Below are positions 1 to 6,678 of a stretch of 24,015 bases of DNA, piece by piece. This DNA comes from CAYPHY01 sp964410625 (lineage in GTDB: Bacteria; Chloroflexota; Anaerolineae; Promineifilales; Promineifilaceae): the NCBI GenBank assembly GCA_964410625.1, contig CAYPHY010000061.1, forward strand, positions 1 to 24,015, given 5' to 3'. Positions within the stretch are counted from its first letter, which is position 1. Each line of letters opens with the position of its first letter. Below the pieces are notes generated by a model. The model saw only the letters and a program-made list of their open reading frames with translations. It had not been told where the DNA came from and ran no database searches. The position numbers and the translations under genes are program-made.

Positions 1-52
1 GGGGGAGATTGAGCGAGTAGGAGAGTGGGAGAGTGGGGGATTTGGAGATTGG
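1..52 (-). repeat. GAGATTG-type degenerate array inside lipoprotein linker
   Basis: Purine-rich on the plus strand, with units such as GGAGATT, GGGAGAGT and AGGAGAGT. It is the same theme as the intergenic arrays elsewhere in the window, but here it is translated on the minus strand as a Ser/Pro/Asn-rich linker (residues about 33-49, beginning QSPNPPLSHS). It continues past the window edge. Confidence 0.6.
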
Positions 53-147
53 GTGACAGCGATGGGTGCGGCGGCGGTGCGGCCGCAGGCGGAAAGGAGT
101 AAGAGGGAGACAGCCAGAGTGATCAGGCGTCGAATTGTGCTACACAT
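1..147 (-). CDS. Lipoprotein, N-terminal part (runs off window start)
   Basis: The frame is open from an ATG at 147 to the window edge (49 codons). It starts with a bacterial lipoprotein signal: MCSTIRRL, a hydrophobic core and the lipobox L18-S19-A20-C21, so the mature protein would be lipid-anchored through Cys21 on the outer face of the membrane. After the lipobox comes an Ala/Pro/Ser-rich linker (from about residue 24) whose later codons (about 33-49) are a GAGATTG-type repeat array read in frame. An in-frame TAA lies seven codons upstream and no other start lies between, so the ATG at 147 is the only reasonable start, although no strong Shine-Dalgarno is visible. It follows the phosphatase gene by 83 bases on the same strand and may be co-transcribed. 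Its function cannot be told because the mature domain is outside the window. Confidence 0.6.
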   Translation of the reverse strand, partial: MCSTIRRLITLAVSLLLLSACGRTAAAPIAVTQSPNPPLSHSPTRSISP

Positions 148-230
148 ATGGAAAGGGTTGTTGCTTTAGGGACTACAGCGGATTGTGAAATAAACGGATG
201 AGGTAGCGTGTGAAGTTGAGTTTTGCAACT

Positions 231-2126
231 TTATCCGTTGTCGTCCATTCGCCGCAGTGCCAACATCGCCAGGTCGTCAGAAGTGCCGCTTCCGGCCATG
301 TGGTGGACAACGGCTTCTTCAACCAGTTTCAGCAGCGCAGCGGCCGACGCCTTTGGCCCCTCCGCATCATGGTATTCGAGGAGCGTTTGCAAACGGCCGT
401 TGCCAAACTGCTCTTGCTGTGGATCACGCGCCTCAATAATGCCGTCAGTATAGGCAAAAAGCAAACTGCCACGGGGGAGCATCGTCGTTGCCGCGCGATA
501 GGTGGCGTTGGGCATCAGGCCGATGGCGGGGCCGGAGGGTTGTAGCGCGTCGCATAGCTGCCAATTGCCATGTTCGTCGCGGTCGTCGGCCGTTGGCATA
601 AGAACAAGCGGCGGGATGTGGCCGCAATTCACATAGGTCAAATCCCCTGTTGCCGGGTCGAGCAGGGCGCAGAAGAGCGTGGCGAACATGTGAGCCTGGA
701 GGTGGTTGTTGGTTATGTAGGCGTTGGTGTGGCGTACCATCTGGAGGAGGGTTTCGGAATTGGGGGGTTGGAGATTAGAGATTGGAGATTGGGAGACTAG
801 GAGATTAGGAGATTGGAGGTGTTGTTGGATGAAGGCGCGGAGGAGGCTGCGGATGAGGGCCATGAAGAGGGCGGCGACAACCCCTTTGTCGCACACATCG
901 GCGATGATCAGCATCAGGCGGCCGCCGGGCAGTTCATAGGCATCAAAAAAGTCACCGGCTACCTCTCGTGCCGCCCGGAAGCGGGCGGCCACTTCCCACC
1001 CTGGCGGTTGGGGCAGAAAAGCGGGGAAGAAGCCAGCCTGGATTTGGCGGCCGATTTCCAACTCCTGCCGGTAGCGCAGCAGCGTCATCTGCTCTGCTTG
1101 CAGGAGGCGGTTGTTTAATAAGACGGCCGCTTGCGACGCCAACGACTCCGCCACCTGTTGGTGATAGGCGTCGAAGGGGATGGTTTGGCCCGTTTCCCGG
1201 TCTTGGGCATTGAGCAGTTGCAGCACCCCAACGACGCGGCCGTTGCGTAGGGGAACGGTCAGGCAAGAGACAGAGGCGTAATCGTTGTCTTCGTCGAAGG
1301 TCGCCATGCCGCTGAAATCAAAGTCGTCTTCCTGATAGATGTTCGCCAGGTTGATTGATTCCCCATTGAGCGCGACATAGGCGGCCACATGCTCTTCGTT
1401 GGGTGCGCCGGTCAGCGGGTCTTTTAAGGTGATCGGTTGGTAGGGGACTGGGCGGCCCGTTGCGCCGCCGAAGCTGATGCCCAATGAGCCAACCTGGGTG
1501 AAGACATAGTGCAGTTGGCCGTCATGGACGAGATAGAGCGTTCCGGCGTCGGCGTTGCAAATGCGGCTGGCCTCGCGGACAATGCGCTCTAGCAGCAGGT
1601 TTTCATCCGTTTCGGCCGATAATGCCGCCCCAATGGGCAAAATCACCAGGCGCAAATCATCGGCGATGCGTTCGATCTCGTTGAAGGCGGCCAATGAGCT
1701 TCGTGCTTGTTCACGCCAGCGCTTTTCCTGGATGGCATTACGCAAGCGGGTTTGAATAAGCGCGGGGGCGGCCGGGAAGAGCAGGTAATCACGCGCTCCG
1801 ACGGCCAGACAACGGCCGATGCGTTCCTGAATGGCCGTTGACGCTTCAACATCGGCACTCAGGGGAGCGATGATCACCACCGGGATCAGGTTGAGATCGT
1901 CGTCGGCCGCCACCTGGCGCAGAAAGGCGTAGTCGTTGAGTTCGGCCGCGTCCAGCGCCAGCAACACCAGGTCAAAGGCATAGGTCGCCATTTGCGCCAA
2001 CGCCAGCCGGGCGGCCGCCGGTGCTGTGACCGTATACCAGCCCCACTCATGGCATAACTGCACCAGGGCAGCCTGGCGCGTCGTGTCGTTGTCAATAACC
2101 AGCAAATGGGCGGGGGAGGTTGTCAT
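231..2126 (-). CDS. SpoIIE-type PP2C phosphatase with pseudo-receiver and GAF domains
   Basis: Predicted cytoplasmic serine phosphatase (631 aa) of the RsbU/SpoIIE type, which dephosphorylates an anti-sigma-factor antagonist in partner switching. Residues 8-125 form a response-regulator receiver fold. The phosphoacceptor position is Ala57 (DLVLLA), the conserved Lys is Phe117 (DYLLFP) and the conserved Thr is Ala87, so phosphorylation looks impossible. Residues about 165-345 are a GAF domain. Residues about 375-625 are the phosphatase, with metal-binding motifs EVAGDFFDAY, ADVCDKG, FAYTDGIIEA and SDDLAMLAL all intact. About 20 residues near 437-456 are encoded by a GAGATTG-type repeat lying in a variable loop. 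The gene follows an RsbW-like kinase on the same strand, its probable partner. The ATG at 2126 is repeated beyond the N-gap (see the assembly entry). No Shine-Dalgarno is evident. Confidence 0.9.
   Translation of the reverse strand: MTTSPAHLLVIDNDTTRQAALVQLCHEWGWYTVTAPAAARLALAQMATYAFDLVLLALDAAELNDYAFLRQVAADDDLNLIPVVIIAPLSADVEASTAIQERIGRCLAVGARDYLLFPAAPALIQTRLRNAIQEKRWREQARSSLAAFNEIERIADDLRLVILPIGAALSAETDENLLLERIVREASRICNADAGTLYLVHDGQLHYVFTQVGSLGISFGGATGRPVPYQPITLKDPLTGAPNEEHVAAYVALNGESINLANIYQEDDFDFSGMATFDEDNDYASVSCLTVPLRNGRVVGVLQLLNAQDRETGQTIPFDAYHQQVAESLASQAAVLLNNRLLQAEQMTLLRYRQELEIGRQIQAGFFPAFLPQPPGWEVAARFRAAREVAGDFFDAYELPGGRLMLIIADVCDKGVVAALFMALIRSLLRAFIQQHLQSPNLLVSQSPISNLQPPNSETLLQMVRHTNAYITNNHLQAHMFATLFCALLDPATGDLTYVNCGHIPPLVLMPTADDRDEHGNWQLCDALQPSGPAIGLMPNATYRAATTMLPRGSLLFAYTDGIIEARDPQQEQFGNGRLQTLLEYHDAEGPKASAAALLKLVEEAVVHHMAGSGTSDDLAMLALRRMDDNG
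760..818 (-). repeat. GAGATTG-type array translated inside the PP2C domain
   Basis: Plus-strand units GGAGATT, AGAGATT, GGAGATT, GGGAGACT and AGGAGATT repeat every 7-8 bases over 59 bases. On the minus strand they are read through without a stop as a Ser/Pro/Asn/Leu-rich stretch (includes SPNLLVSQSPISNLQ) between the helix ending in LLRAFIQQ and the next helix starting near NSETLLQ. Phosphatase motifs on both sides are intact and in the same frame. Confidence 0.85.
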
Positions 2127-2321
2127 CGGGATTTATGTGGCATGTGGCATGTGGCATGTGGCATGTNNNNNNNNNNNNNNNNNNNNNNNNNNNNNNNNNN
2201 NNNNNNNNNNNNNNNNNNNNNNNNNNNNNNNNNNNNNNNNNNNNNNNNNNNNNNNNNNNNNNNNNNGGGGGAGGTTGTCATCGGGATTTATGTGGCATGT
2301 GGCATGTGGCATGTGGCATGT
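2112..2321. other. 100-N scaffold gap flanked by an identical 55-bp duplication
   Basis: Positions 2167-2266 are exactly 100 Ns, the usual placeholder for a gap of unknown size. The 55 bases before it (2112-2166) are identical to the 55 bases after it (2267-2321), including the first five codons of the phosphatase gene and four GTGGCAT units. The simplest reading is that two contig ends overlap and were not merged, so the true sequence probably continues directly from one copy and there may be no missing DNA. Confidence 0.85.
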
Positions 2322-2335
2322 AGCATGTGCATTAT
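2133..2335 (+). repeat. GTGGCAT heptanucleotide array
   Basis: Consecutive 7-base units GTGGCAT run up to the N-gap from about 2137. After the gap they run from about 2292 to 2335, decaying into GTAGCAT and GTGCATT. The array lies in the spacer between the RsbW-like gene and the phosphatase gene and is probably the repeat that broke the assembly. Its real copy number cannot be known from this sequence. Confidence 0.75.
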
Positions 2336-2382
2336 ACTGCGTACCACCTGCCACTCACCCCATCTACTTACATATATAACAA

Positions 2383-2808
2383 CTATCCCTCCGCTTCGTT
2401 ACGTCTCATAACGAAAACGGAGTGATTGCAGACCGGCGTTGGTTCATAGCTGAACTCGTCTACCCCCCACAGGGCCAGGTAAATGCCCAATCCCCCCTCT
2501 TTACGTTCTTCCAGCGGCCGGTCTAAACTGTCTGGTGGCGGGGCCTGGCGCGGATCAAAGGTTCGCGCCGTGTCTTGTAAGTGGATTTCCAACCGTTGTT
2601 CTTCCACTTCCGCCCACACCGTCAGGTCGCCTCGCTCCTCACCCTCATCATAGCCATAGCAAATGATATTGGTGGCGATTTCATCCACTGCCAGACAAAG
2701 GCGATAGGTTGCCCGCTCATCCAACCCGGCCGCCATCGCTGCCTGGTTGACATAATCAACCAGATGCGAGAGTTCATCTAGGTTGCCGGGTATGACGAGT
2801 GTTTCCAT
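2383..2808 (-). CDS. RsbW-like serine kinase / anti-sigma factor (HATPase)
   Basis: Small (141 aa) stand-alone GHKL ATPase of the RsbW/SpoIIAB type. Such proteins bind a sigma factor or phosphorylate a STAS-domain antagonist. The N-box is DEIATNI (about residues 43-49). The G1 region reads DTARTFDP, where the common form is D-x-G-x-P-F-D-P, so the usual Gly is Ala. The G2 region is EGGLGIYL (about 104-111). The C-terminal strand HSVFVMRR completes the fold. It sits upstream of the SpoIIE phosphatase in the same direction, with a repeat-filled spacer between. No STAS antagonist or sigma factor is encoded nearby. The ATG at 2808 is the natural start; only a weak ribosome site is seen. Confidence 0.88.
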   Translation of the reverse strand: METLVIPGNLDELSHLVDYVNQAAMAAGLDERATYRLCLAVDEIATNIICYGYDEGEERGDLTVWAEVEEQRLEIHLQDTARTFDPRQAPPPDSLDRPLEERKEGGLGIYLALWGVDEFSYEPTPVCNHSVFVMRRNEAEG

Positions 2809-2820
2809 CTTGATTCAGTA

Positions 2821-2897
2821 AGCAGTTAGCAGTAGACAGTAATCAGTTTCTCAGTCTCCTAGTCTCTCAATCTCCAATCTCTAATCCCCATCCTCTA
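2821..2897. repeat. Heptad array that changes theme along its length
   Basis: Eleven consecutive 7-base units in one unbroken register. They begin as AGCAGTT-like (2821-2848), pass through mixed units TCTCAGT, CTCCTAG and TCTCTCA, and end as ATCTCCA, ATCTCTA and ATCCCCA (2870-2890). The last unit, 2891-2897, contains the stop codon of the debranching-enzyme gene. It fills most of the spacer to the RsbW-like gene. Confidence 0.75.
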
Positions 2898-5003
2898 CTC
2901 CCGCCCAACCAACACCACAACCGACCGGTTGCCGACCAAAAAGCGGGTCTGGTCGCTGAGCAGTGGTTCTGCGCCAGGAGGGTAAATATCCTCTGGGGCA
3001 GGCATACTGGTGTTGGCGAATACATGCCAGCGCAGTCCAGCGGGGAGGCGGGGCAGATCAAACCAATGACTTTCCCAATGTGCATTCATCGCCACATAAA
3101 TATAATCATCCGCTCCCTGGGCGGCATGTTTGCCACAGAGCATCATCCCCAGCGTGCGGCTATGGTCGCCCCAATCGGGGTTCCAGGCTTCCACGCCATG
3201 CCAGGACAGATCGGGATAGCCGCTGTCTACGCGGTCACGATGTTGGAAGTGGTCACGGCCGCGCAAGACAGGATGTGCCTTGCGAAAGGCGATTGCCAGT
3301 TGGAAAAAGCGGAACAGGTCGCTATTTTGGTCCAACCGCCGCCAGTTCAGCCAGTTCAATTCGTTGTCCTGGCAATAGGTGTTGTTGTTGCCTCGTTTGG
3401 TGTGGCCCATCTCATCGCCCATCGTGATCATCGGCACACCATGACTGATCATTAAAATCGCCACTGCGTTTTTCATCAAGCGGCGACGGAGGATGTTGAT
3501 GGATGGATCACTGGTTGGCCCTTCGTGGCCGCAGTTCCAGCTATAGTTGTCGTTGGCCCCGTCGCGATTGTGTTCGCCATTGGCTTCATTATGTTTCTCA
3601 TTGTAGCTAAAAAGATCGTGCAATGTAAAGCCATCGTGGCTGGTGATGAAGTTGATCGAGGCGGTTGGTCCGCGCCCGGCATAAAGATGGGGCGATCCCT
3701 GGATTTGCTGTGCCAGGTCGCCCACCTGGCCCATATCGCCACGCAAATAGCGGCGTAAGGTGTCGCGATAACGGCCGTTCCACTCCGACCAACGGCCGTA
3801 AGCGGGAAAGGAGCCGACCTGATACAACCCACCCGCATCCCACGCTTCGGCGATCAGCTTGGTTTTGCCCAACACCGGATCATGGGCCAGCGCTTCCAGT
3901 AGTGGCGGATTGGCAAGCGGCCGTCCCTGCATATCGCGGCCGAGGATCGAGGCGAGATCAAAGCGAAAGCCGTCAATGTGATACTCGGCCACCCAGTAGC
4001 GCAGGCAATCAATGACCATATTGCGGACGACGGGATTGTTGCAATTCATCGTGTTGCCGCAGCCGCTGAAGTTGTAATAGCTGCCATCGGGCTTGAGCAG
4101 ATAGTAGGTCTTGTTGTCAATGCCGCGATAGGAGATGATGCGCCCGTCTTCACTCCCTTCGGCGGTGTGGTTAAAGACGACATCAAGGATGACTTCAATC
4201 CCATTTTGGTGCAGCAGCTTGATCAACGCCTTTAGCTCGTCGGCCTGCATCCCCAGGCTGCCTGTGGCCGCATACCCCGCTTTGGGCGCGAAGAAGCCGA
4301 TGGAGTTATACCCCCAATAGTCGAGCAGCCTTTCGCCGGTCTGCGGGTTGCGAAACTGATTTTCCAATTCGTCAAATTCATGGATTGGCATCAATTCGAC
4401 GCAGTTGACGCCCAGTTCCTTCAAATAAGGGATTTTCTCACGGATGGCGGCGTAGGTCCCGGGATGCTTGACGCCTGATGAAGGGTGGCGGGTAAAGCCA
4501 CGCACGTGCATCTCATAGATGATCAGTTCCTCCAGCGGGGTCTCTAGCGGCCGATCCTCCACCCAATCAAAGTCGTCGAGCAGCAGTTGTGAGCGGTGGG
4601 GGAAGATGTCGTGGGGGTTGGGCGGCCGTCCCCACACTTCGCGGCCGCCAATCGCCCGCGCATAGGGGTCGAGCAAGATTTTACTGGGATCAAAGCGGTG
4701 GCCGGTGTGCGGGCTGTACGGGCCGTCAAAGCGATAGCCGTATTCGATATGCTCTGGGTCGAGGTCAAAGACGACCATCGCAAAAACATTGCCAATGCGG
4801 AAGGAATCGGGAAAAGGGATTTCGGCGATTGGTTCGCGCCCCCCTTTTTCAAACAAGACCAGCGTGCAGGCGGTGGCATGGCGAGAAAAGATGGCAAAGT
4901 TCACCCCGCCAGGGACAAAGCTCGCGCCGAGGGGGTTCGGCCGTCCCGCCCGCAGCCAGTAATCCCCGTTGCGGTGGGTGGGGTAGATGTCAATTCGTTG
5001 CAT
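2895..5003 (-). CDS. glgX: Glycogen debranching enzyme (isoamylase type, GH13)
   Basis: Cytoplasmic enzyme that hydrolyses alpha-1,6 branches of glycogen or limit dextrin. From the ATG at 5003 it has 702 residues, normal for GlgX/TreX. It has an N-terminal CBM48 domain (about 15-115, PGGVNFAIFS), then the GH13 barrel with region I DVVFNHTAEG, region II GFRFDLASI (nucleophile D349), region III IAEAWDAGG (acid/base E386) and region IV ITSHDG (D457). A C-terminal beta domain follows. The frame could extend to a TTG at 5021, but that codon lies in a heptad repeat, so the ATG followed by QRIDIYP is preferred. No other glycogen gene is present in the window. The stop codon lies in the adjacent repeat array. 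Confidence 0.95.
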   Translation of the reverse strand: MQRIDIYPTHRNGDYWLRAGRPNPLGASFVPGGVNFAIFSRHATACTLVLFEKGGREPIAEIPFPDSFRIGNVFAMVVFDLDPEHIEYGYRFDGPYSPHTGHRFDPSKILLDPYARAIGGREVWGRPPNPHDIFPHRSQLLLDDFDWVEDRPLETPLEELIIYEMHVRGFTRHPSSGVKHPGTYAAIREKIPYLKELGVNCVELMPIHEFDELENQFRNPQTGERLLDYWGYNSIGFFAPKAGYAATGSLGMQADELKALIKLLHQNGIEVILDVVFNHTAEGSEDGRIISYRGIDNKTYYLLKPDGSYYNFSGCGNTMNCNNPVVRNMVIDCLRYWVAEYHIDGFRFDLASILGRDMQGRPLANPPLLEALAHDPVLGKTKLIAEAWDAGGLYQVGSFPAYGRWSEWNGRYRDTLRRYLRGDMGQVGDLAQQIQGSPHLYAGRGPTASINFITSHDGFTLHDLFSYNEKHNEANGEHNRDGANDNYSWNCGHEGPTSDPSINILRRRLMKNAVAILMISHGVPMITMGDEMGHTKRGNNNTYCQDNELNWLNWRRLDQNSDLFRFFQLAIAFRKAHPVLRGRDHFQHRDRVDSGYPDLSWHGVEAWNPDWGDHSRTLGMMLCGKHAAQGADDYIYVAMNAHWESHWFDLPRLPAGLRWHVFANTSMPAPEDIYPPGAEPLLSDQTRFLVGNRSVVVLVGRE

Positions 5004-5016
5004 AACGGGGGTAATT

Positions 5017-5051
5017 GTCAATGGTCAATGAACAATTGTCAATTAACAACG
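5017..5051. repeat. GTCAATG/AACAATT heptad array
   Basis: Five 7-base units in register: GTCAATG twice, AACAATT, GTCAATT and AACAACG. The theme resembles the array at 16085-16119. It lies directly upstream of the debranching-enzyme start and contains the spurious alternative TTG start. Confidence 0.65.
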
Positions 5052-5081
5052 CTCTTTTGAGTAGGTTACAAGGAGTCTTGT

Positions 5082-5132
5082 AGAAACCGGGTTTCTATGT
5101 GGTGCCTGGTAATGGTAAGAAACCCGGTTTTT
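5082..5132. repeat. AGAAACCGGGTTTCT inverted repeat at the permease 3' end
   Basis: The 15-base arms at 5082-5096 and 5118-5132 pair at 14 of 15 positions around a 21-base loop. Each arm is itself nearly palindromic. The outer arm touches the stop codon of the AEC permease gene, so the hairpin would form at the very 3' end of that transcript. No U-run follows in the minus direction, so an mRNA-stabilising or repetitive-element role is as likely as termination. Confidence 0.6.
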
Positions 5133-6061
5133 TAAACGAACCAGGATAGTAAGAAAGGTACTGTGCCGAGGGCGAGCAGGGTGGAGAGGACGATGGTTGA
5201 GGCCATTGGCTCGATGCCTGTGCCATAGTTTTCAGCAAAGAGATAGGTGTTAACCCCGGTGGGCATTCCGGCCACGACGACGGCGACGCCGCCCCACAAG
5301 GCATCAATGTGGAAAACATGAAATGCCAGCAGCCAGACGAGCAAGGGTTGGGCGACCATTTTTAGCCCGACGAGGGCCAGCGCCGAGCGATAATGCCCGG
5401 CCAGCCGGTATTGGCTGAGGATGATGCCGAAAACGAAGAGCGCGGTTGGCAAGGCGGCCTGTCCGAGCAAGGTCATCGCATCGTCAACGGCGGCCGGTAG
5501 CTCCAGACTGAGCACATTAAAGAGCAGTCCGGCCATCAGGCTGAGGATGATCGGGTTTTTGACGAGATGCTTCCCGGCGGCCGCACCGATACTGTCCCGG
5601 TCCGCCGGCGCCTTACACAGTTCAGCGAAGAAAGTCATCAGACTGAACATGATCACGCTGTGGACGGAGATAAGCAGGAAGGCGGGGAGGGCGGCCGAAT
5701 CGCCAAAGGCGCTGAGGATCACCGGCAAGCCGATAAGCACGATGTTGGAGTACGAGGCACCCAAACCGAATAACCCTTGGGTCACCGGGCTTTGGGCGAA
5801 AACATAACGCGCCAGCAGCACGCCTACCAAGAAGATAAGCAAGGCGATCAGATAGTAGGAGAGCATGAATTGCCACTCGATTTGTTCCGGCAGCACAACG
5901 GTTGCCAGCGAATGGAAGAGCAACAGGGGAAGCGGGACGTGGAAGACGAAGCGAGTCAGGGTGGCAGCGGCCGTTTTATCAAAAAAGCCGACGCGCCCGG
6001 CCAACACACCGGCCAGCACGACCAGGGTGATGGGGAGAATGATTTGGATGATGGTGTTCAA
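5132..6061 (-). CDS. AEC-family permease (auxin efflux carrier / malate permease type)
   Basis: Integral membrane transporter of the AEC/BART superfamily, about 309 aa, with around ten hydrophobic segments through the whole chain. The N-terminal segment reads IIQIILPITLVVLAGVLAG. Typical features are ASYSNIVLIGLPV (near residue 105) and the polar-helix motif AGMPTGVNTYLFAENYG near the C-terminus. Substrates in the family range over dicarboxylates and other organic anions and cannot be assigned here. I prefer the TTG at 6061 because GAGG lies six bases upstream (6068-6071). An in-frame TTG at 6073 would add four residues but has no ribosome site. Neighbours give no clue to substrate. Confidence 0.88.
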   Translation of the reverse strand: MNTIIQIILPITLVVLAGVLAGRVGFFDKTAAATLTRFVFHVPLPLLLFHSLATVVLPEQIEWQFMLSYYLIALLIFLVGVLLARYVFAQSPVTQGLFGLGASYSNIVLIGLPVILSAFGDSAALPAFLLISVHSVIMFSLMTFFAELCKAPADRDSIGAAAGKHLVKNPIILSLMAGLLFNVLSLELPAAVDDAMTLLGQAALPTALFVFGIILSQYRLAGHYRSALALVGLKMVAQPLLVWLLAFHVFHIDALWGGVAVVVAGMPTGVNTYLFAENYGTGIEPMASTIVLSTLLALGTVPFLLSWFV

Positions 6062-6080
6062 TAGCAGCCTCAAAATAAGT

Positions 6081-6128
6081 AAATGCCTCGTCCATACTCA
6101 ACGATGAAAGTTGATGAATGAGGCATTT
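6081..6128 (-). promoter_or_regulatory. Hairpin in AEC permease leader
   Basis: AAATGCCTC at 6081-6089 pairs perfectly with GAGGCATTT at 6120-6128, with an inner CAAC/GTTG pairing. It lies 20-67 bases upstream of the permease start in the minus direction. The role is unknown; it could protect or mask the leader. Confidence 0.45.
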
Positions 6129-6273
6129 TGGTCTGAGGTTGTGATTATATGCCGATGCTACTTGCAGACAAGGTAACGAAGATAGTGATTTTGCAACGAA
6201 GGCGTTAGTTGTTTAGGACCTGCCTTTTTGCCGAGAAAGGCGCAAATGATACGCAGTTAATTCAAAGTGGGGG

Positions 6274-6302
6274 TTGACAAATGGGAGCAAACATGATTTA
6301 AT
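6274..6302 (+). promoter_or_regulatory. Sigma70-like promoter of the peptide importer operon
   Basis: TTGACA at 6274-6279 (perfect -35), a 17-base spacer, then TTTAAT at 6297-6302 (5 of 6 match to TATAAT). It points to the binding-protein gene and predicts a leader of about 370 nt. The phased repeat array begins at the -10 element, so a bound regulator would cover the transcription start. Confidence 0.6.
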
Positions 6303-6345
6303 GACACCGTATTGTCACTAATATGACACTAACATGACCCTAAAA
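6302..6345 (+). promoter_or_regulatory. Four 11-bp phased direct repeats (candidate OmpR/PhoB-type operator)
   Basis: Units start at 6302, 6313, 6324 and 6335: TGACACCGTAT, TGTCACTAATA, TGACACTAACA, TGACCCTAAAA. The 11-base period and TGTCA-plus-AT-rich layout resemble PhoB-type boxes. A TATAGT at 6354-6359 lies about 12 bases after the last unit and could be a second, activator-dependent -10. Another ACTATATAA-flanked GTGTCAT follows at 6359-6365. Confidence 0.5.
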
Positions 6346-6479
6346 AGCAATTATATAGTGTCATCGTAGATGAAGCAACAGGTTGTTCAGCGCGCCGACC
6401 GCTTCGTCTGCTAGGAGGTGAGGACAACGGCATACTCACAATCTCACCAATCCCTGGTTTTTGGTCTTCCCCATCTACT

Positions 6480-6521
6480 AAGGCCCGGATTGCCATTTGG
6501 CAATCCGTGGCCGCCTTTTTT
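6480..6521 (+). terminator. Leader terminator-like hairpin upstream of the binding-protein gene
   Basis: Nine-base perfect stem CGGATTGCC (6486-6494) with GGCAATCCG (6499-6507) and ATTT loop, extended by AAGGC (6480-6484) pairing with GCCTT (6513-6517) across a bulge, then six Ts (6516-6521). It sits between the predicted promoter and the gene, about 157 bases before the start codon, so it would act as an attenuator. Upstream GGTGAG and CTCACC segments (about 6415-6448) can also pair. Confidence 0.5.
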
Positions 6522-6678
6522 GTTTGCCTTACTGAACCGTATTGGGCAACTGCTTGATCGTCATCGGGGGCGGGTCGCATCCGGCTCAGATGGGGATCAG
6601 TTTGTGTAACCGTTTTGCCGTTGGCGGCCGCACACAGGCGCACAATACACCATTCACTCTCTATAGGAGGAGAATCAG

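Larger units (their letters stand above)
6062..6678. other. 617-bp divergent regulatory region, no gene
   Basis: Lies between the divergent AEC permease and peptide-binding protein genes. It holds, left to right: a leader hairpin (6081-6128), a small GCCTTT/AAAGGC stem-loop (6222-6241), a sigma70-like promoter (6274-6302), a phased repeat array (6302-6345) and a leader with an intrinsic-terminator-like hairpin (6480-6521). Short open frames here have no codon or domain signal and I do not regard them as genes. Confidence 0.7.

Noticed and set aside
2026..2379. Open frames running through the N-gap
   Set aside because: They read through 100 Ns and GTGGCAT repeats and lie antisense to the phosphatase start.
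2821..2897. CRISPR-like array
   Set aside because: Units are 7 bases and contiguous, with no 20-40 base repeats, no unique spacers and no cas genes.
6329..6643. 104-codon minus-strand ORF and 63-codon plus-strand ORF in the regulatory region
   Set aside because: They cover the operator array and terminator hairpin, have no domain-like sequence and no ribosome site at a sensible distance.
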